This document shows, piece after piece, positions 44,565 through 52,785 of a DNA stretch of 64,000 bases. Under the pieces are notes generated by a model. The model was not told the origin of the DNA, did no database searches, and was given only the letters and a program-made list of their open reading frames with translations. The stretch's first letter is position 1. Each line of letters begins with the position of its first letter. The position numbers were made by a program, and so were the translations under genes. The DNA comes from JAVZLQ01 sp049972525 (lineage in GTDB: Archaea > Thermoproteota > Bathyarchaeia > Bathyarchaeales > Bathycorpusculaceae). The stretch is from the NCBI GenBank assembly GCA_049972525.1, contig JBMFKI010000003.1, positions 53,032-117,031 of the forward strand, read 5' to 3'.

Positions 44565-45827
44565 TCATCCTCCTTTGAGATGTAAAATATCCGCCATTTT
44601 AGCTCTCTCCCCTAGAAACTCCTCTATTCTTATAAGCTCGTTTATTTTTGCTATTCTTGCGCCTTCAACGACTCCTGTTTTAATTATTGGGCATTTAAAG
44701 GCTACAGCCAAGTGGGCTATGTGCCAGTCGCATGTGTCTCCTGAACGGTGTGACATTATTGGTGTATACCCGTTTCTTTTCGCATTTTCTGTTGTTTCAA
44801 AAGCGTCTGTTAATGTGCCAACCTGGTTCATTTTTATTATTATCGCGTTGGCTGCTTTCATTGCTATTCCTTGGCTTAACCTTTCATTGTTTGTAGTGAA
44901 GAGATCATCGCCACAAATCAGGCAGTTCTCCACGTGCTTTGTGAGTTCTGCGAAGCTTTTGTAGTCTTCTTCATCAAAGGGGTCTTCAACATATGATAAA
45001 TGGTATTTGCGAATAAGTTCAAGGATGAATTCTAATTGTTCGCCTGAATCAAGCTTTTTTCCCTCTCTTTGGTAGACATATTTTTTCTCTTTTTCGCTCC
45101 AAAGCGATGAGGCTGCTACATCAACGCCGAAGCCGCATTCAAAACCAAACTCGTTGCCAACTTCTTCACATGTTTCTGACAATATTTCAAGGGCATCCTC
45201 ATTTCCAATGTTGGCTATCCATGCACCTTCATCGCTTTTTCCGCCACTAAAAAGCTTACCCTTTTTCCTTAAAATTGACCCAATTCTTTCGTGCACTTGA
45301 ACGTTGGCTGCTGCTGCCTCGGAGAAGGATTCTGCCCTGTATGGAAGGGTTAGAAATTCTTGAATTTCCGGTGTTTTTCCATGAGTGTGTTTACCGCCGC
45401 TTATTACATTGCCGAGTGGATATGGAAGCATGTGTGCAAGTTGTCCGCCAAGATGTTGAAAAAGTAACGCGTCATTTGAGTTTGCTGCCGCTTCAGCGTT
45501 TGCAAGTGAAACAGCGTAGGCTGTGTTTCCGCCAATTACTCTGAAATCCTTTGAACCATCAATTTCATGAAGGGTTCTATCAATCTCTTCTTGAAAATCA
45601 GCGTTTAAACCCACAAGCTCTGGGGCTATTAACTCTTCCACCTTTTTTACTGCTTCGTCAACTCCGCCTTGAGGATAATAGATAACCTCTGCTTTTCCAC
45701 GGCTTTTTCCAGCTGGAGCGGATGCTCTCCCGAATCCTGAAGTTGTTATTATATCGACTTCTATGGTTTCTTCTCCTCGACTGTTGAAAACTTTTCTTGC
45801 CACTACGTCTTCAATTGTTGTTGACAT
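44565..45827 (-). CDS. eno: Enolase
   Basis: Phosphopyruvate hydratase of glycolysis and gluconeogenesis, 420 residues. Catalytic and metal residues appear: GGKHTHGKTPEIQEF (His, Glu), KSDEGAW (Glu), FGVDVAASS, SYVEDPFDEED and CGDDLFTTN (three Mg ligands), IIIKMNQVGTL (catalytic Lys), SHRSGDTCDW and PIIKTGVVEGARIAK. The SHRSG loop ends GDTCDW where most enolases have GETED, a mild oddity. It belongs to the ribosomal cluster. Confidence 0.95.
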   Translation of the reverse strand: MSTTIEDVVARKVFNSRGEETIEVDIITTSGFGRASAPAGKSRGKAEVIYYPQGGVDEAVKKVEELIAPELVGLNADFQEEIDRTLHEIDGSKDFRVIGGNTAYAVSLANAEAAANSNDALLFQHLGGQLAHMLPYPLGNVISGGKHTHGKTPEIQEFLTLPYRAESFSEAAAANVQVHERIGSILRKKGKLFSGGKSDEGAWIANIGNEDALEILSETCEEVGNEFGFECGFGVDVAASSLWSEKEKKYVYQREGKKLDSGEQLEFILELIRKYHLSYVEDPFDEEDYKSFAELTKHVENCLICGDDLFTTNNERLSQGIAMKAANAIIIKMNQVGTLTDAFETTENAKRNGYTPIMSHRSGDTCDWHIAHLAVAFKCPIIKTGVVEGARIAKINELIRIEEFLGERAKMADILHLKGG

Positions 45828-45839
45828 TTTACCCGCAAC

Positions 45840-46073
45840 CTAATAATATTGTCTCATTTCTTTCCTTTTTTCAGCTTCCTCATAGAAGCGTAGGATTTCA
45901 TCAATTATTTCCACATGTGAAAGTAGCATGCGCCTGCAACAGTAGCGCTTTATTCCCAAACTGTCTAAAACTTCTCCAGCATCTTCTCCAGCCTTAACCC
46001 TTCTTGCAAATTCTTCCCATACGTCTGCGACGACTTTGCCGCAGGTGAAACATCTTACTGGTATAATCGTCAT
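45840..46073 (-). CDS. rpoN: RNA polymerase subunit N (Rpb10)
   Basis: 77-residue zinc-binding subunit of archaeal RNA polymerase helping assemble subunits D and L. VRCFTCGKVV and GIKRYCCRRMLLSHVE give the CX2C...CC zinc site. Downstream the rpoK gene usually present is missing; enolase follows after 12 bases. Confidence 0.96.
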   Translation of the reverse strand: MTIIPVRCFTCGKVVADVWEEFARRVKAGEDAGEVLDSLGIKRYCCRRMLLSHVEIIDEILRFYEEAEKRKEMRQYY

Positions 46074-46082
46074 ATTCGCCTC

Positions 46083-46493
46083 CTATCTGTAGCTTTTTTG
46101 GTCCCGCGCCCTTGCGCCTGGACCGCCAAACTTTTTGGGTTCCTTTCTTCTAGCATCTCCCGCAATCATTGTTCTGTCATATTCAACGAAGACTGTGCGC
46201 AGATGCGCACTCTTTGTCCATTTCAATAAGGCATTTGCTATGGCCATCCTTGCAGCTTCCGCCTGTCCCATGTAGCCGCCGCCAGAAACTTTTATGTCTA
46301 TGTCTAACTGTTTCCAAACGTCATCTCCAGCCTGAATTAGCGGTTCCATTATTTTTTCGCGGGCAACTTTCGGTTCATAAATTTCCAGTGGCATCCTATT
46401 TATGCGCACTCTTCCCATTCCTGGTCTTACAACAGCCCGTGCTACTGCTGTTTTTCTCTTTCCGCTAACAACTAAAACTCTTTTGGCTGGCAT
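46083..46493 (-). CDS. rps9: Small-subunit ribosomal protein S9
   Basis: 136 residues. VSGKRKTAVARAVVRPG at the N-terminus, KVSGGGYMGQAEAARMAIA in the middle, and the basic C-terminus RARDQKSYR that reaches the P-site tRNA. Two bases separate it from L13. Confidence 0.96.
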   Translation of the reverse strand: MPAKRVLVVSGKRKTAVARAVVRPGMGRVRINRMPLEIYEPKVAREKIMEPLIQAGDDVWKQLDIDIKVSGGGYMGQAEAARMAIANALLKWTKSAHLRTVFVEYDRTMIAGDARRKEPKKFGGPGARARDQKSYR

Positions 46494-46495
46494 AA

Positions 46496-46948
46496 TTATT
46501 CACCTGTGTTCCATCCTATTTCTCGTGCCAAATCACCAACTGTCAGGTAAGGACATGTTAATTTGCTTGCTTGAGCATTTGGTAATGTTTCAATCTCGTG
46601 ATTTTTAAACTCGTTTGGTATCCCCATGAAAACTTTAAGCCGCTTATATGCCTGTTTGCCCTTTGGCTGCCTGTAGGGAAGCATCCCCCTAATGGCTCTC
46701 CTGACAATCCTGTCTGGTCTCTTATAATGGAGGGGTCCAGCCTTCGGGTATCCAACTTCCAAAAACTCCTTAGCTTCCCTAACTTTACTCTCCTTCTTTC
46801 CAGAAATTACGGCCTTTTCAGCGTTGACAATAACTATTTCTTCTCCCATCAAAAGCCTTTTGGCGATTATGCTTGCCATTCTGCCAAGAACAAGACCCTC
46901 AGCGTTTATTACCTTGTCACTCTTTTTTGCGCTTTCCACATTCTTCAC
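46496..46948 (-). CDS. rpl13: Large-subunit ribosomal protein L13
   Basis: 150 residues. INAEGLVLGRMASIIAKRLL, the Arg-rich PDRIVRRAIRGMLPYRQPKG and LKVFMGIPNEF identify archaeal L13. Its start overlaps the L18e stop by 4 bases. Confidence 0.96.
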   Translation of the reverse strand: MKNVESAKKSDKVINAEGLVLGRMASIIAKRLLMGEEIVIVNAEKAVISGKKESKVREAKEFLEVGYPKAGPLHYKRPDRIVRRAIRGMLPYRQPKGKQAYKRLKVFMGIPNEFKNHEIETLPNAQASKLTCPYLTVGDLAREIGWNTGE

Positions 46949-47307
46949 CCTATTATCTTAACATTAGAGCCTTTCGGGTTCTTCTTAATTAGATCCATAA
47001 GTGATATGCATTTTCCCCTAGCAGCCAATATCTTCTCCTTCGCCCTTTCTGAGAAGGCAAAAGCTGCAACGGTGACTGGATGATTGACAACACCCGCTCC
47101 TAACACTTTACCTGGGACAACAACAACATCGCTTTTTTGTGTATACCTGTTTAGGCGGCTTAGGTTTACTGTTATACGTTTTCTTCTTGGTTTTGACAGG
47201 ATCTCGGCAATAGTTCTCCAGATTTCAGCTTTGTTCTCCCTGCTTTGCCTTTTCAAAAATCTAGTAAGTTTTACAAGTTCAGGATTTGTTGCCTTAGTTT
47301 CCTTCAT
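46945..47307 (-). CDS. rpl18e: Large-subunit ribosomal protein L18e
   Basis: 120 residues beginning MKETKATNPELVKLTRFLKR. I prefer ATG 47307 to the longer start at 47334, because AGGTGG lies five bases upstream and the family begins at about this point. VVVPGKVLGAGVVNHPVTVA and FSERAKEKI are family signatures. Overlaps the RpoD stop by 14 bases. Confidence 0.93.
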   Translation of the reverse strand: MKETKATNPELVKLTRFLKRQSRENKAEIWRTIAEILSKPRRKRITVNLSRLNRYTQKSDVVVVPGKVLGAGVVNHPVTVAAFAFSERAKEKILAARGKCISLMDLIKKNPKGSNVKIIG

Positions 47308-48118
47308 TTTCGCCACCTTTAATTTGGCTTTCAAGCTCGTTCAACTGTTTGTCCAATATTTTGACGGCTTCAATCATTATTCTCTCCGGTGAAAGCACAT
47401 TTGTGGACTCAATGGTGAATATAAACGTGTCTTTCTCCCAGCTAACTTCTAATGCCTTTGGGTCTTTCGGGCAAGCATCAACGCAGTCCATACATAGGGT
47501 GCATGCTGTTAAATTTTTGACCTCTATTCTATAATCCTTATTCGCGTAAACGTTTCTTGGGCAAATCTCTACGCATCTTCCGCATGCATCACAGTTTTTG
47601 TGTTTTATCTCTATCTTTGGGTAATACTTATATGTGCACATGGATACTGGTTGCCATTTTGCATGGACCTTTCCCTTTCCAAGTCTTGCATAAGCCTCAA
47701 GCTTCAATTTCTGCTCTTTGGCAAGCTTTATTATTGGAATTTTGCTGCTCACCGGTACTATTTCAGGATTTTCTGACACCAAATCTCCAGAATACACTGT
47801 TCGCGCTTCGCCTTTTGCTTCTACATCAAGCGTTAATGTGACTCTGCAGAGGTTGCATCCGAACTCGCTTTTGCATTGACATTCTTCAGGTAAATTGTAG
47901 CTGTCCAAGTCTGTTTTTAACGGAATTAGTCCAAGCCTATGTGCTATTACCTCATCTTGCAACACAGATGAGTTCTCTATCATTACAACTTCGTCTATTG
48001 CCATACATGGAACTTCGGAAATTACTGTGCGCCTTAGGGCGTTCATGTATGGCGTGTCTGCTCCACGAATAAGTAAACGCATGGTTGTATCATTTTTCTC
48101 AAGCACTTCTATTTTCAC
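47294..48118 (-). CDS. rpoD: RNA polymerase subunit D (Rpb3-like) with ferredoxin domain
   Basis: 274-residue assembly subunit. The alpha-like motif MNALRRTVISEVP and VIAHRLGLIPLKTD are at the N-terminus. The inserted ferredoxin-like domain (about 170-225) carries two complete sets, CDACGRCVEICP and CTLCMDCVDACP, so it can hold two [4Fe-4S] clusters. Many archaea have lost one or both sets; keeping both is usual in strict anaerobes. It is not the bacterial sigma factor of the same symbol. Confidence 0.95.
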   Translation of the reverse strand: MKIEVLEKNDTTMRLLIRGADTPYMNALRRTVISEVPCMAIDEVVMIENSSVLQDEVIAHRLGLIPLKTDLDSYNLPEECQCKSEFGCNLCRVTLTLDVEAKGEARTVYSGDLVSENPEIVPVSSKIPIIKLAKEQKLKLEAYARLGKGKVHAKWQPVSMCTYKYYPKIEIKHKNCDACGRCVEICPRNVYANKDYRIEVKNLTACTLCMDCVDACPKDPKALEVSWEKDTFIFTIESTNVLSPERIMIEAVKILDKQLNELESQIKGGENEGN

Positions 48119-48224
48119 TTATTTTGACGCTCCATAAGGATGTTATTATAACCTTTGTGCCGTTCAATAGAATACTGGAGCATTATTTCAATTTTTCTAT
48201 CAGCAAAAGATTTGTGGAATCTGC

Positions 48225-48629
48225 CTAAACCCTTCTTCCCCTTCTGCCGCCAGGTCTTCTTGTGCCGTCATGTGGAATTGGCGTAACCTCTTCTATGCGT
48301 CCTATCTGAAAGCCAGCTCTTGCCAATGCTCTTATCGCCGCTTGTGCCCCTGGACCTGGCGTTCTCGGGCCTGAACCGCCTGGTGCTCTCACTTTTATGT
48401 GTATGGCTGTTATCCCCTTGTCTTTAGCTATTTCCGCTGCGGCTGATGCTGCTCGCATGGCTGCGTATGGTGATGATTCAAGTCTGTCTGCTTTTACAAA
48501 CATTCCGCCTGATGTTCTAGCGATTGTCTCTGCGCCTGATATGTCTGTTATGTGGATTAATGTGTTATTGTAGGAGCTGTAAATGTGAACTACGCCCCAT
48601 TTTTCCGTCTTTTTACTTGTGCTACTCAT
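48225..48629 (-). CDS. rps11: Small-subunit ribosomal protein S11
   Basis: 134 residues: GVVHIYSSYNNTLIHITDI, SPYAAMRAASAAAEIA and GSGPRTPGPGAQAAIRALA; basic end RRPGGRRGRRV. It overlaps S4 by 4 bases. A gap of about 106 bases separates it from RpoD, with an A/T-rich stretch that could hold an internal promoter. Confidence 0.97.
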   Translation of the reverse strand: MSSTSKKTEKWGVVHIYSSYNNTLIHITDISGAETIARTSGGMFVKADRLESSPYAAMRAASAAAEIAKDKGITAIHIKVRAPGGSGPRTPGPGAQAAIRALARAGFQIGRIEEVTPIPHDGTRRPGGRRGRRV

Positions 48630-49189
48630 GTTCTGTTTTCACCTGCTTCTTGTTTCGCGCTTGTTGTAGCTAATGCTGTTGCCTGGCGGATTGGGTGATT
48701 TTGGTTTGCGAGCGGGCTTTTTGGTGAATACGCTATTTTTTCTTCCTCTTCCCTTGTTACAATGTAGCTTGGAACGGTGACTTTCCTTTCTCCTATTGCT
48801 ATGTGTCCATGGGTTATTAGTTGTCGGGCCTGATGTATCGTTTTGGCTAATCCTTTACGGAAAACTATTGTTTGCAATCTCCTTTCAAGGATGTCTTCCA
48901 CTGTTAAGTCTAAAACGTCATCTAAAACGGCTGTTTCATCAAGTATGCCGAGTTTTTTCAGGCGGGTTAAAAGTTCTTCTTCCATCTTTTTGCGTTCTTC
49001 TGGGGCTTTTCCTATAAGTGAACGGGCTATACCTCTAAACTTTGATAGTGTTGTTTCATGCCGCCAAAGTTCATGTTTGTTCCGCAAGCCATACTGCCCT
49101 AAGAGTTTGAGTTCTTCTTGCAGAACATCTGCTCTCCATGGAAATCTTGGAGTTGCATATTTCTTCTTCTGCTTCTTCGGATCGCCCAT
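48626..49189 (-). CDS. rps4: Small-subunit ribosomal protein S4
   Basis: 187-residue archaeal S4. PRFPWRADVLQEELKLLGQYG and the S4 RNA-binding domain (RRLQTIVFRKGLAKTIHQARQLITHGHIAIG, read in pieces) are present. It assembles early on 16S rRNA. Two bases after S13. Confidence 0.96.
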   Translation of the reverse strand: MGDPKKQKKKYATPRFPWRADVLQEELKLLGQYGLRNKHELWRHETTLSKFRGIARSLIGKAPEERKKMEEELLTRLKKLGILDETAVLDDVLDLTVEDILERRLQTIVFRKGLAKTIHQARQLITHGHIAIGERKVTVPSYIVTREEEEKIAYSPKSPLANQNHPIRQATALATTSAKQEAGENRT

Positions 49190-49191
49190 AA

Positions 49192-49665
49192 CTACTTACT
49201 TCCAGATGCTGGTCTTACAATTGCTTTCTTTTTAACTCCAAGGGCTTTCCCAGTTCTCCCAGTTGTTTTTGTTCTCTGTCCACGCACTTTTAAGCCGTAG
49301 GCATGGCGGTATCCGCGCCATGACTTCAGTTCCTTTTCATGTTCGATATCCATTTTGTTTCTTAAAGTCAAATCCGCGCTGATTAAGTGCGAATCCTTTC
49401 CAGTTTCGAAATCCTTCCTTCTATTTAACAGCCAGTTCGGAATACCGAACCTTGCCGGCTCCTTTATTATTTCCTCTATCTTTTCAACTTCAGCCTCTGT
49501 TAGAAAACCTGCCCTTGCGTCTGGGTTTATTCCAGCCTTTTTTAAAACAGCGTTCGCTAGACTTAAGCTTACCCCTTTAATTTTTCTAAGCGCATAAGTG
49601 GCTTTTAGGGTGCCATCTACATCCGTGTCTATTATTCTGAGTATGTGGCGGAATTCTTTTGACAT
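49192..49665 (-). CDS. rps13: Small-subunit ribosomal protein S13
   Basis: 157 residues, first gene of the cluster. FRHILRIIDTDVDGTLKATYAL (read in pieces), NWLLNRRKDFETGKD, LKSWRGYRHAYGLKVRGQRT with the tRNA-contacting basic tail. A TATA element lies 46-60 bases ahead of it. Confidence 0.97.
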   Translation of the reverse strand: MSKEFRHILRIIDTDVDGTLKATYALRKIKGVSLSLANAVLKKAGINPDARAGFLTEAEVEKIEEIIKEPARFGIPNWLLNRRKDFETGKDSHLISADLTLRNKMDIEHEKELKSWRGYRHAYGLKVRGQRTKTTGRTGKALGVKKKAIVRPASGSK

Positions 49666-49710
49666 TTTGTGCCGTCCATTTTCTGTTGAAGCTAACTAGG
49701 AAATAAACCA

Positions 49711-49725
49711 TATTTTATTTAAAGC
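49711..49725 (-). promoter_or_regulatory. Promoter of the S13 ribosomal cluster
   Basis: On the minus strand GCTTTAAATAAAATA is a clear TATA element about 46-60 bases before the S13 start, predicting a transcript start near 49690. Confidence 0.55.
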
Positions 49726-49764
49726 TTACTCGCTTATAAATGGGAAAGAAACGAAGCGTTGCGC

Positions 49765-50685
49765 TCAACTTATCCTCTTTTCATAAACTATTTTTGTTGA
49801 GCCTGAAAGTTTAAAGTTCAGTTCCTCAAGTGCCTTTAATATCGGCCTGTAATTGCACGTGAACGCGTAAATCTTCTTTATTCCAGAAGTGGCGCAAATT
49901 GTTTCAAGAAACCGCATCATGTCTGTGATTGCCTTACGTTTTCCGTCTAAATAGCATGTTTGAACAGCGTTTTCGTGCCATTCTCTTGCTGGGGCATCGT
50001 CAATAAGGGTTAAACCGTCAATTTCGCCTTTGCTGTTTGAATGCACTATCGCTTTTTGCTGTGTAACGAATCGTTCTAAGTCCTCCTTTTCCAGCGAGAA
50101 CCAGTGAAAAAGAACTGTATATAAGCCAGCAGCTTTATGGTAAATCCTTGATTTTTGAATGTAACGCAGTAAGACTTCTGTTTCTGTTTTTTCTGCAAAC
50201 CTAGAGTTTGTGCCTTTCTCAATCATTATCTTGTCCGTCGTCATTTCAACGAACTCTGTTATTGGCTTGAATCCTATCTTTTTTAACACAACTCTCGCAG
50301 CCATGTTGTCTGATTCCGTTACGAGTCTCGCCACTTTTGCGCCATTCTGGCGCGCGTATTTTAAGCATTTTTTGGTTATGGCTGTTGCTACACCAATTCG
50401 CCTATAGTTTGGGTCTGTTCTAGCTCCGCTTAACCAAACTTCATGCGGCTTGTCTATGCTCAGCTTTGAAATTCCAACAGGAACACCATTGATGGTGGCG
50501 ACAAAAACTCTTCCGTTCTTGTCCTTTAGCCAATCATCCCAGACTTCTTGTATGTAATCTCCCCAACTCCAAGTTTTCTCGCAGAATCTGAAAACTGCTT
50601 CACGGTCAGAATTTTTGGCTTTGCGAACGTAGATTTTCACTTTTACCCTTTGGCTTTGCATGCTAATATTAAAAATTTCAAGCAT
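49765..50685 (-). CDS. GNAT-family N-acetyltransferase
   Basis: 306 residues. The N-terminal GNAT domain (about 15-165) contains the acetyl-CoA loop DPNYRRIGVATAITK and the NMAARVVLKKIGF end motif. The C-terminal half (170-306) is a second acyltransferase-like domain without a clear acetyl-CoA loop. The substrate is unknown. ATG codons at residues 1 and 9 are both possible; the second gives MQSQRVKVKIYVRKA, closer to the domain. Same strand as the ribosomal cluster but with its own leader. Confidence 0.8.
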   Translation of the reverse strand: MLEIFNISMQSQRVKVKIYVRKAKNSDREAVFRFCEKTWSWGDYIQEVWDDWLKDKNGRVFVATINGVPVGISKLSIDKPHEVWLSGARTDPNYRRIGVATAITKKCLKYARQNGAKVARLVTESDNMAARVVLKKIGFKPITEFVEMTTDKIMIEKGTNSRFAEKTETEVLLRYIQKSRIYHKAAGLYTVLFHWFSLEKEDLERFVTQQKAIVHSNSKGEIDGLTLIDDAPAREWHENAVQTCYLDGKRKAITDMMRFLETICATSGIKKIYAFTCNYRPILKALEELNFKLSGSTKIVYEKRIS

Positions 50686-50787
50686 ATCCTAATAACTTTA
50701 TGTTTTGCACGCGTTTAAGCGGGTTTTGGAAGGTGAAAAATACTTAACTTGGCTCTGTAGCTTCTATTTTCAATGGAGGGTATGCAT

Positions 50788-50988
50788 GTGCCCGTTGTCC
50801 ATGTAAATGTTTGGGAAGGGTTTGGCGCGGAGAAAACGAAGACTTTAATACGGAACATAACAAGAGCTTTCGAGGATTTGGGAATACCAAAGCAAGCCGT
50901 GGAAGTTATAGTTCATGAAATTCCAAAATCGCATTGGGGAATCGGCGGAGAAACAGCAGCTGAAAAGTTTGCGAAAGTTTCAAATTAG
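50788..50988 (+). CDS. 4-oxalocrotonate tautomerase-family protein
   Basis: 66-residue tautomerase subunit. Starting at the GTG at 50788 gives MPVVHVNVWEGFG, so removal of Met would expose the catalytic Pro1 that defines the family. GGAGGG seven bases upstream decides this start over the ATG at 50773, which would bury the proline at position 7. KTKTLIRNITRAFEDLGIP and SHWGIGGETA follow. The physiological substrate is unknown. Confidence 0.85.
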   Translation: MPVVHVNVWEGFGAEKTKTLIRNITRAFEDLGIPKQAVEVIVHEIPKSHWGIGGETAAEKFAKVSN

Positions 50989-51251
50989 CGAAATGCCTAA
51001 ACGCGCGATGATGGCAATTATGAGTTTAATATCTTCATTCAGAAGCACGCTCTAGCAAAACTAGCCCAATCAATTCACTTTTTTATTTTCGTGCGCCTCA
51101 GCGCATGTATGCCAAAAGGTGAGCGTATTCCTGTGCAAACGCAGATGGAAGATATAGATTATACCCCCAGAAATATGACTTAAATCGTAATATAGGTTAA
51201 ATCTTTTAAAGGGTTTACGCTATAATCAGATAGTAGAGTCTGGTGTATAGT

Positions 51252-51587
51252 ATGGTTAAGAGTGGAGAAGAGGAGAAGATTCGGCGTATATTGACTGACC
51301 CAAGGCTTTCAGCGATTAAGGCTATGTTGGAAAAGGATCATGCAATAGATTGTATTTTCTTGCTTTATATGGATCGTGGCAAGTGGAAGGAGGCGAAGGA
51401 CTTCATGCGTGAGAATGGTTTGACGCTTAGTGATGGTACATTTAGGGCGAGGATGATTGAGATTGAGGATCTTGGCTTAGCGAAGGGTGAGCGTATAGAT
51501 CCTTTGAAGAAGAAGTATGCGAAGACCGAGTTTGGCGAGAAAGTGGCGAAACTTCTGTTGGAGTTCTTTGAGAAGCTTGGGGTCTAG
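51252..51587 (+). CDS. Small winged-helix-like protein
   Basis: 111 residues, MVKSGEEEKIRRI onwards, with helices and a turn rich in charged residues (GTFRARMIEIEDLGLAKGERI) that fit a winged-helix DNA-binding protein. The ATG at 51252 is preferred over 51243. CTTTTAAAGG about 40 bases upstream could be its TATA region. It precedes the pilin-Roadblock cluster by 205 bases and may regulate it; that is inference from position. Confidence 0.6.
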   Translation: MVKSGEEEKIRRILTDPRLSAIKAMLEKDHAIDCIFLLYMDRGKWKEAKDFMRENGLTLSDGTFRARMIEIEDLGLAKGERIDPLKKKYAKTEFGEKVAKLLLEFFEKLGV

Positions 51588-51732
51588 GGCTGCTAGGAAT
51601 ATTTATGGCATATCCTTCCTTTCTTGTTGTACAATTTGTTTTTCGATGATTTTTTAGATGTTGTGAGGGCTTCTTCAGTTTTTGTTTTGTAGTTTTGTTT
51701 TACAAATGATAAATATGGTGTAGTGAGTCGTA

Positions 51733-51784
51733 AGATTTAAATGTCTAGCCTTCCTTTAACTAAACAGCAATCCCAAAAGGAGGG
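51733..51784 (+). promoter_or_regulatory. Pilin promoter and strong ribosome binding site
   Basis: AGATTTAAATG at 51733-51743 is a TATA element and GGAGGG at 51779-51784 a strong ribosome binding site eight bases before the pilin ATG. The T-rich stretch before it (51660-51710) may end the upstream transcript. Confidence 0.55.
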
Positions 51785-51792
51785 ATAAAAAA

Positions 51793-52215
51793 ATGAAAAT
51801 GTTAAAGAGCAAAAAAGCCCTAAGCCCCGTAGTTGCATCAATCATACTCATTGCGGTAACAGTCGCCGTCAGCATCGCAGTCGCAGCATGGATGGGAGCG
51901 CTATCCTTCTCGTTCATGAGCGGGGGTGAAAGTCTACAGGTGGGAACCCCGTGGGGATGGAGTACAAACAGCGTCTATGTTAACGTTACAAACACTGGCG
52001 GTAGTACCGTAACCATATCCACAGCACGCGTTAACGGCACCATAGCAACTGTAGAAGCAAACTATGGAAACTTAACTTTGCAACCGAAACAGTCTGCAGG
52101 ATTAAAGATAACGATCACGGCGGGATGGACTTTTACAACCGGCTATACATACACTATAACATTGGTAACAGCCAATAACAAAGAGTTTCCAACTACAGGA
52201 ACGTATAATCCATAG
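51793..52215 (+). CDS. Archaeal type IV pilin
   Basis: 140-residue prepilin. MKMLKSKKALSPVVASII is a textbook class III signal: short basic leader, KKA cleavage site, then the hydrophobic helix (residues 10-34) ending in AAWMG. The C-terminal domain is a Thr/Asn-rich beta sandwich with several N-glycosylation sequons. It resembles archaeal Pilin_N (DUF1628) proteins. It is separate from the pilus operon at 11-17 kb and is followed by a hairpin and three cytoplasmic proteins. Confidence 0.9.
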   Translation: MKMLKSKKALSPVVASIILIAVTVAVSIAVAAWMGALSFSFMSGGESLQVGTPWGWSTNSVYVNVTNTGGSTVTISTARVNGTIATVEANYGNLTLQPKQSAGLKITITAGWTFTTGYTYTITLVTANNKEFPTTGTYNP

Positions 52216-52242
52216 CTTACAATGCATAAGATTCGCGGGGAC

Positions 52243-52258
52243 TCACCGCCAAAGGTGA
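52243..52258 (+). promoter_or_regulatory. Hairpin after the pilin gene
   Basis: TCACC (52243-52247) and GGTGA (52254-52258) pair around GCCAAA, followed within 35 bases by a T-rich stretch. Between a pilin, needed in bulk, and regulatory proteins, it may act as a partial terminator or mRNA stabiliser. Weak stem; role is inference. Confidence 0.3.
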
Positions 52259-52331
52259 ATTGGGGGGTAGGGTGAAAAGTCTCCATTCATTTCCCTTTGT
52301 TTGTTTCCAAATGTTGGAGGTGTAAAACAAA

Positions 52332-52757
52332 ATGGTGGTAAAAATAAAAGAGTATGGTTCGGCCGAAGAGATAGCTGAAACGTTGGAAAAGGAGATTTCA
52401 GAAACAAAAAGCATTTTAGGCGAATACCTACGTCGCTTAGATGACATACGGGCGTTAGCTGAAAAATCAAAGAAAATCCGCGAAGTAGTCTTAAAATTGG
52501 CTGGTAAGAAGGCTGGGGGTGAAAGCCTTGGCGAAATCACTATTGGCAATTTGAGCATTGTTTTGGATGCGAATCCGTTTCATGAGCTTACGGCTATTGA
52601 GGAGGTTGTGCGTAGTCATCAAGAGAGACTCTTGGTTCTGCAGAAAGCGCGTGAAGCTTTGAAGTGGCTTGATCAGCTTGGAGACACTGAAGGCTTGAAG
52701 TATCTTGTTGTTGAGAACGACGGCGTTCCCGAGCGGGTACTCTTCAAAATATCTTAG
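52332..52757 (+). CDS. Coiled-coil protein of the pilin-Roadblock cluster
   Basis: 141 residues. Residues 8-65 are a charged helical region (IAETLEKEISETKSILGEY) likely forming a coiled coil; a small Gly-rich beta segment (LGEITIGNLSIVLDANP) and further helices follow, ending in a beta strand. No membrane segment and no family I recognise. GGAGGTG nine bases upstream is a strong ribosome binding site. Directly followed by the Roadblock proteins, so it may be their partner or scaffold. Confidence 0.72.
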   Translation: MVVKIKEYGSAEEIAETLEKEISETKSILGEYLRRLDDIRALAEKSKKIREVVLKLAGKKAGGESLGEITIGNLSIVLDANPFHELTAIEEVVRSHQERLLVLQKAREALKWLDQLGDTEGLKYLVVENDGVPERVLFKIS

Positions 52758-52785
52758 AGCGCTTAAGAAGGACGCGTGATAAAGT

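Noticed and set aside
51010..51060. GATGATGG, another C box-like sequence after the tautomerase gene
   Set aside because: Last base does not fit the consensus and no D box follows at guide-RNA spacing.
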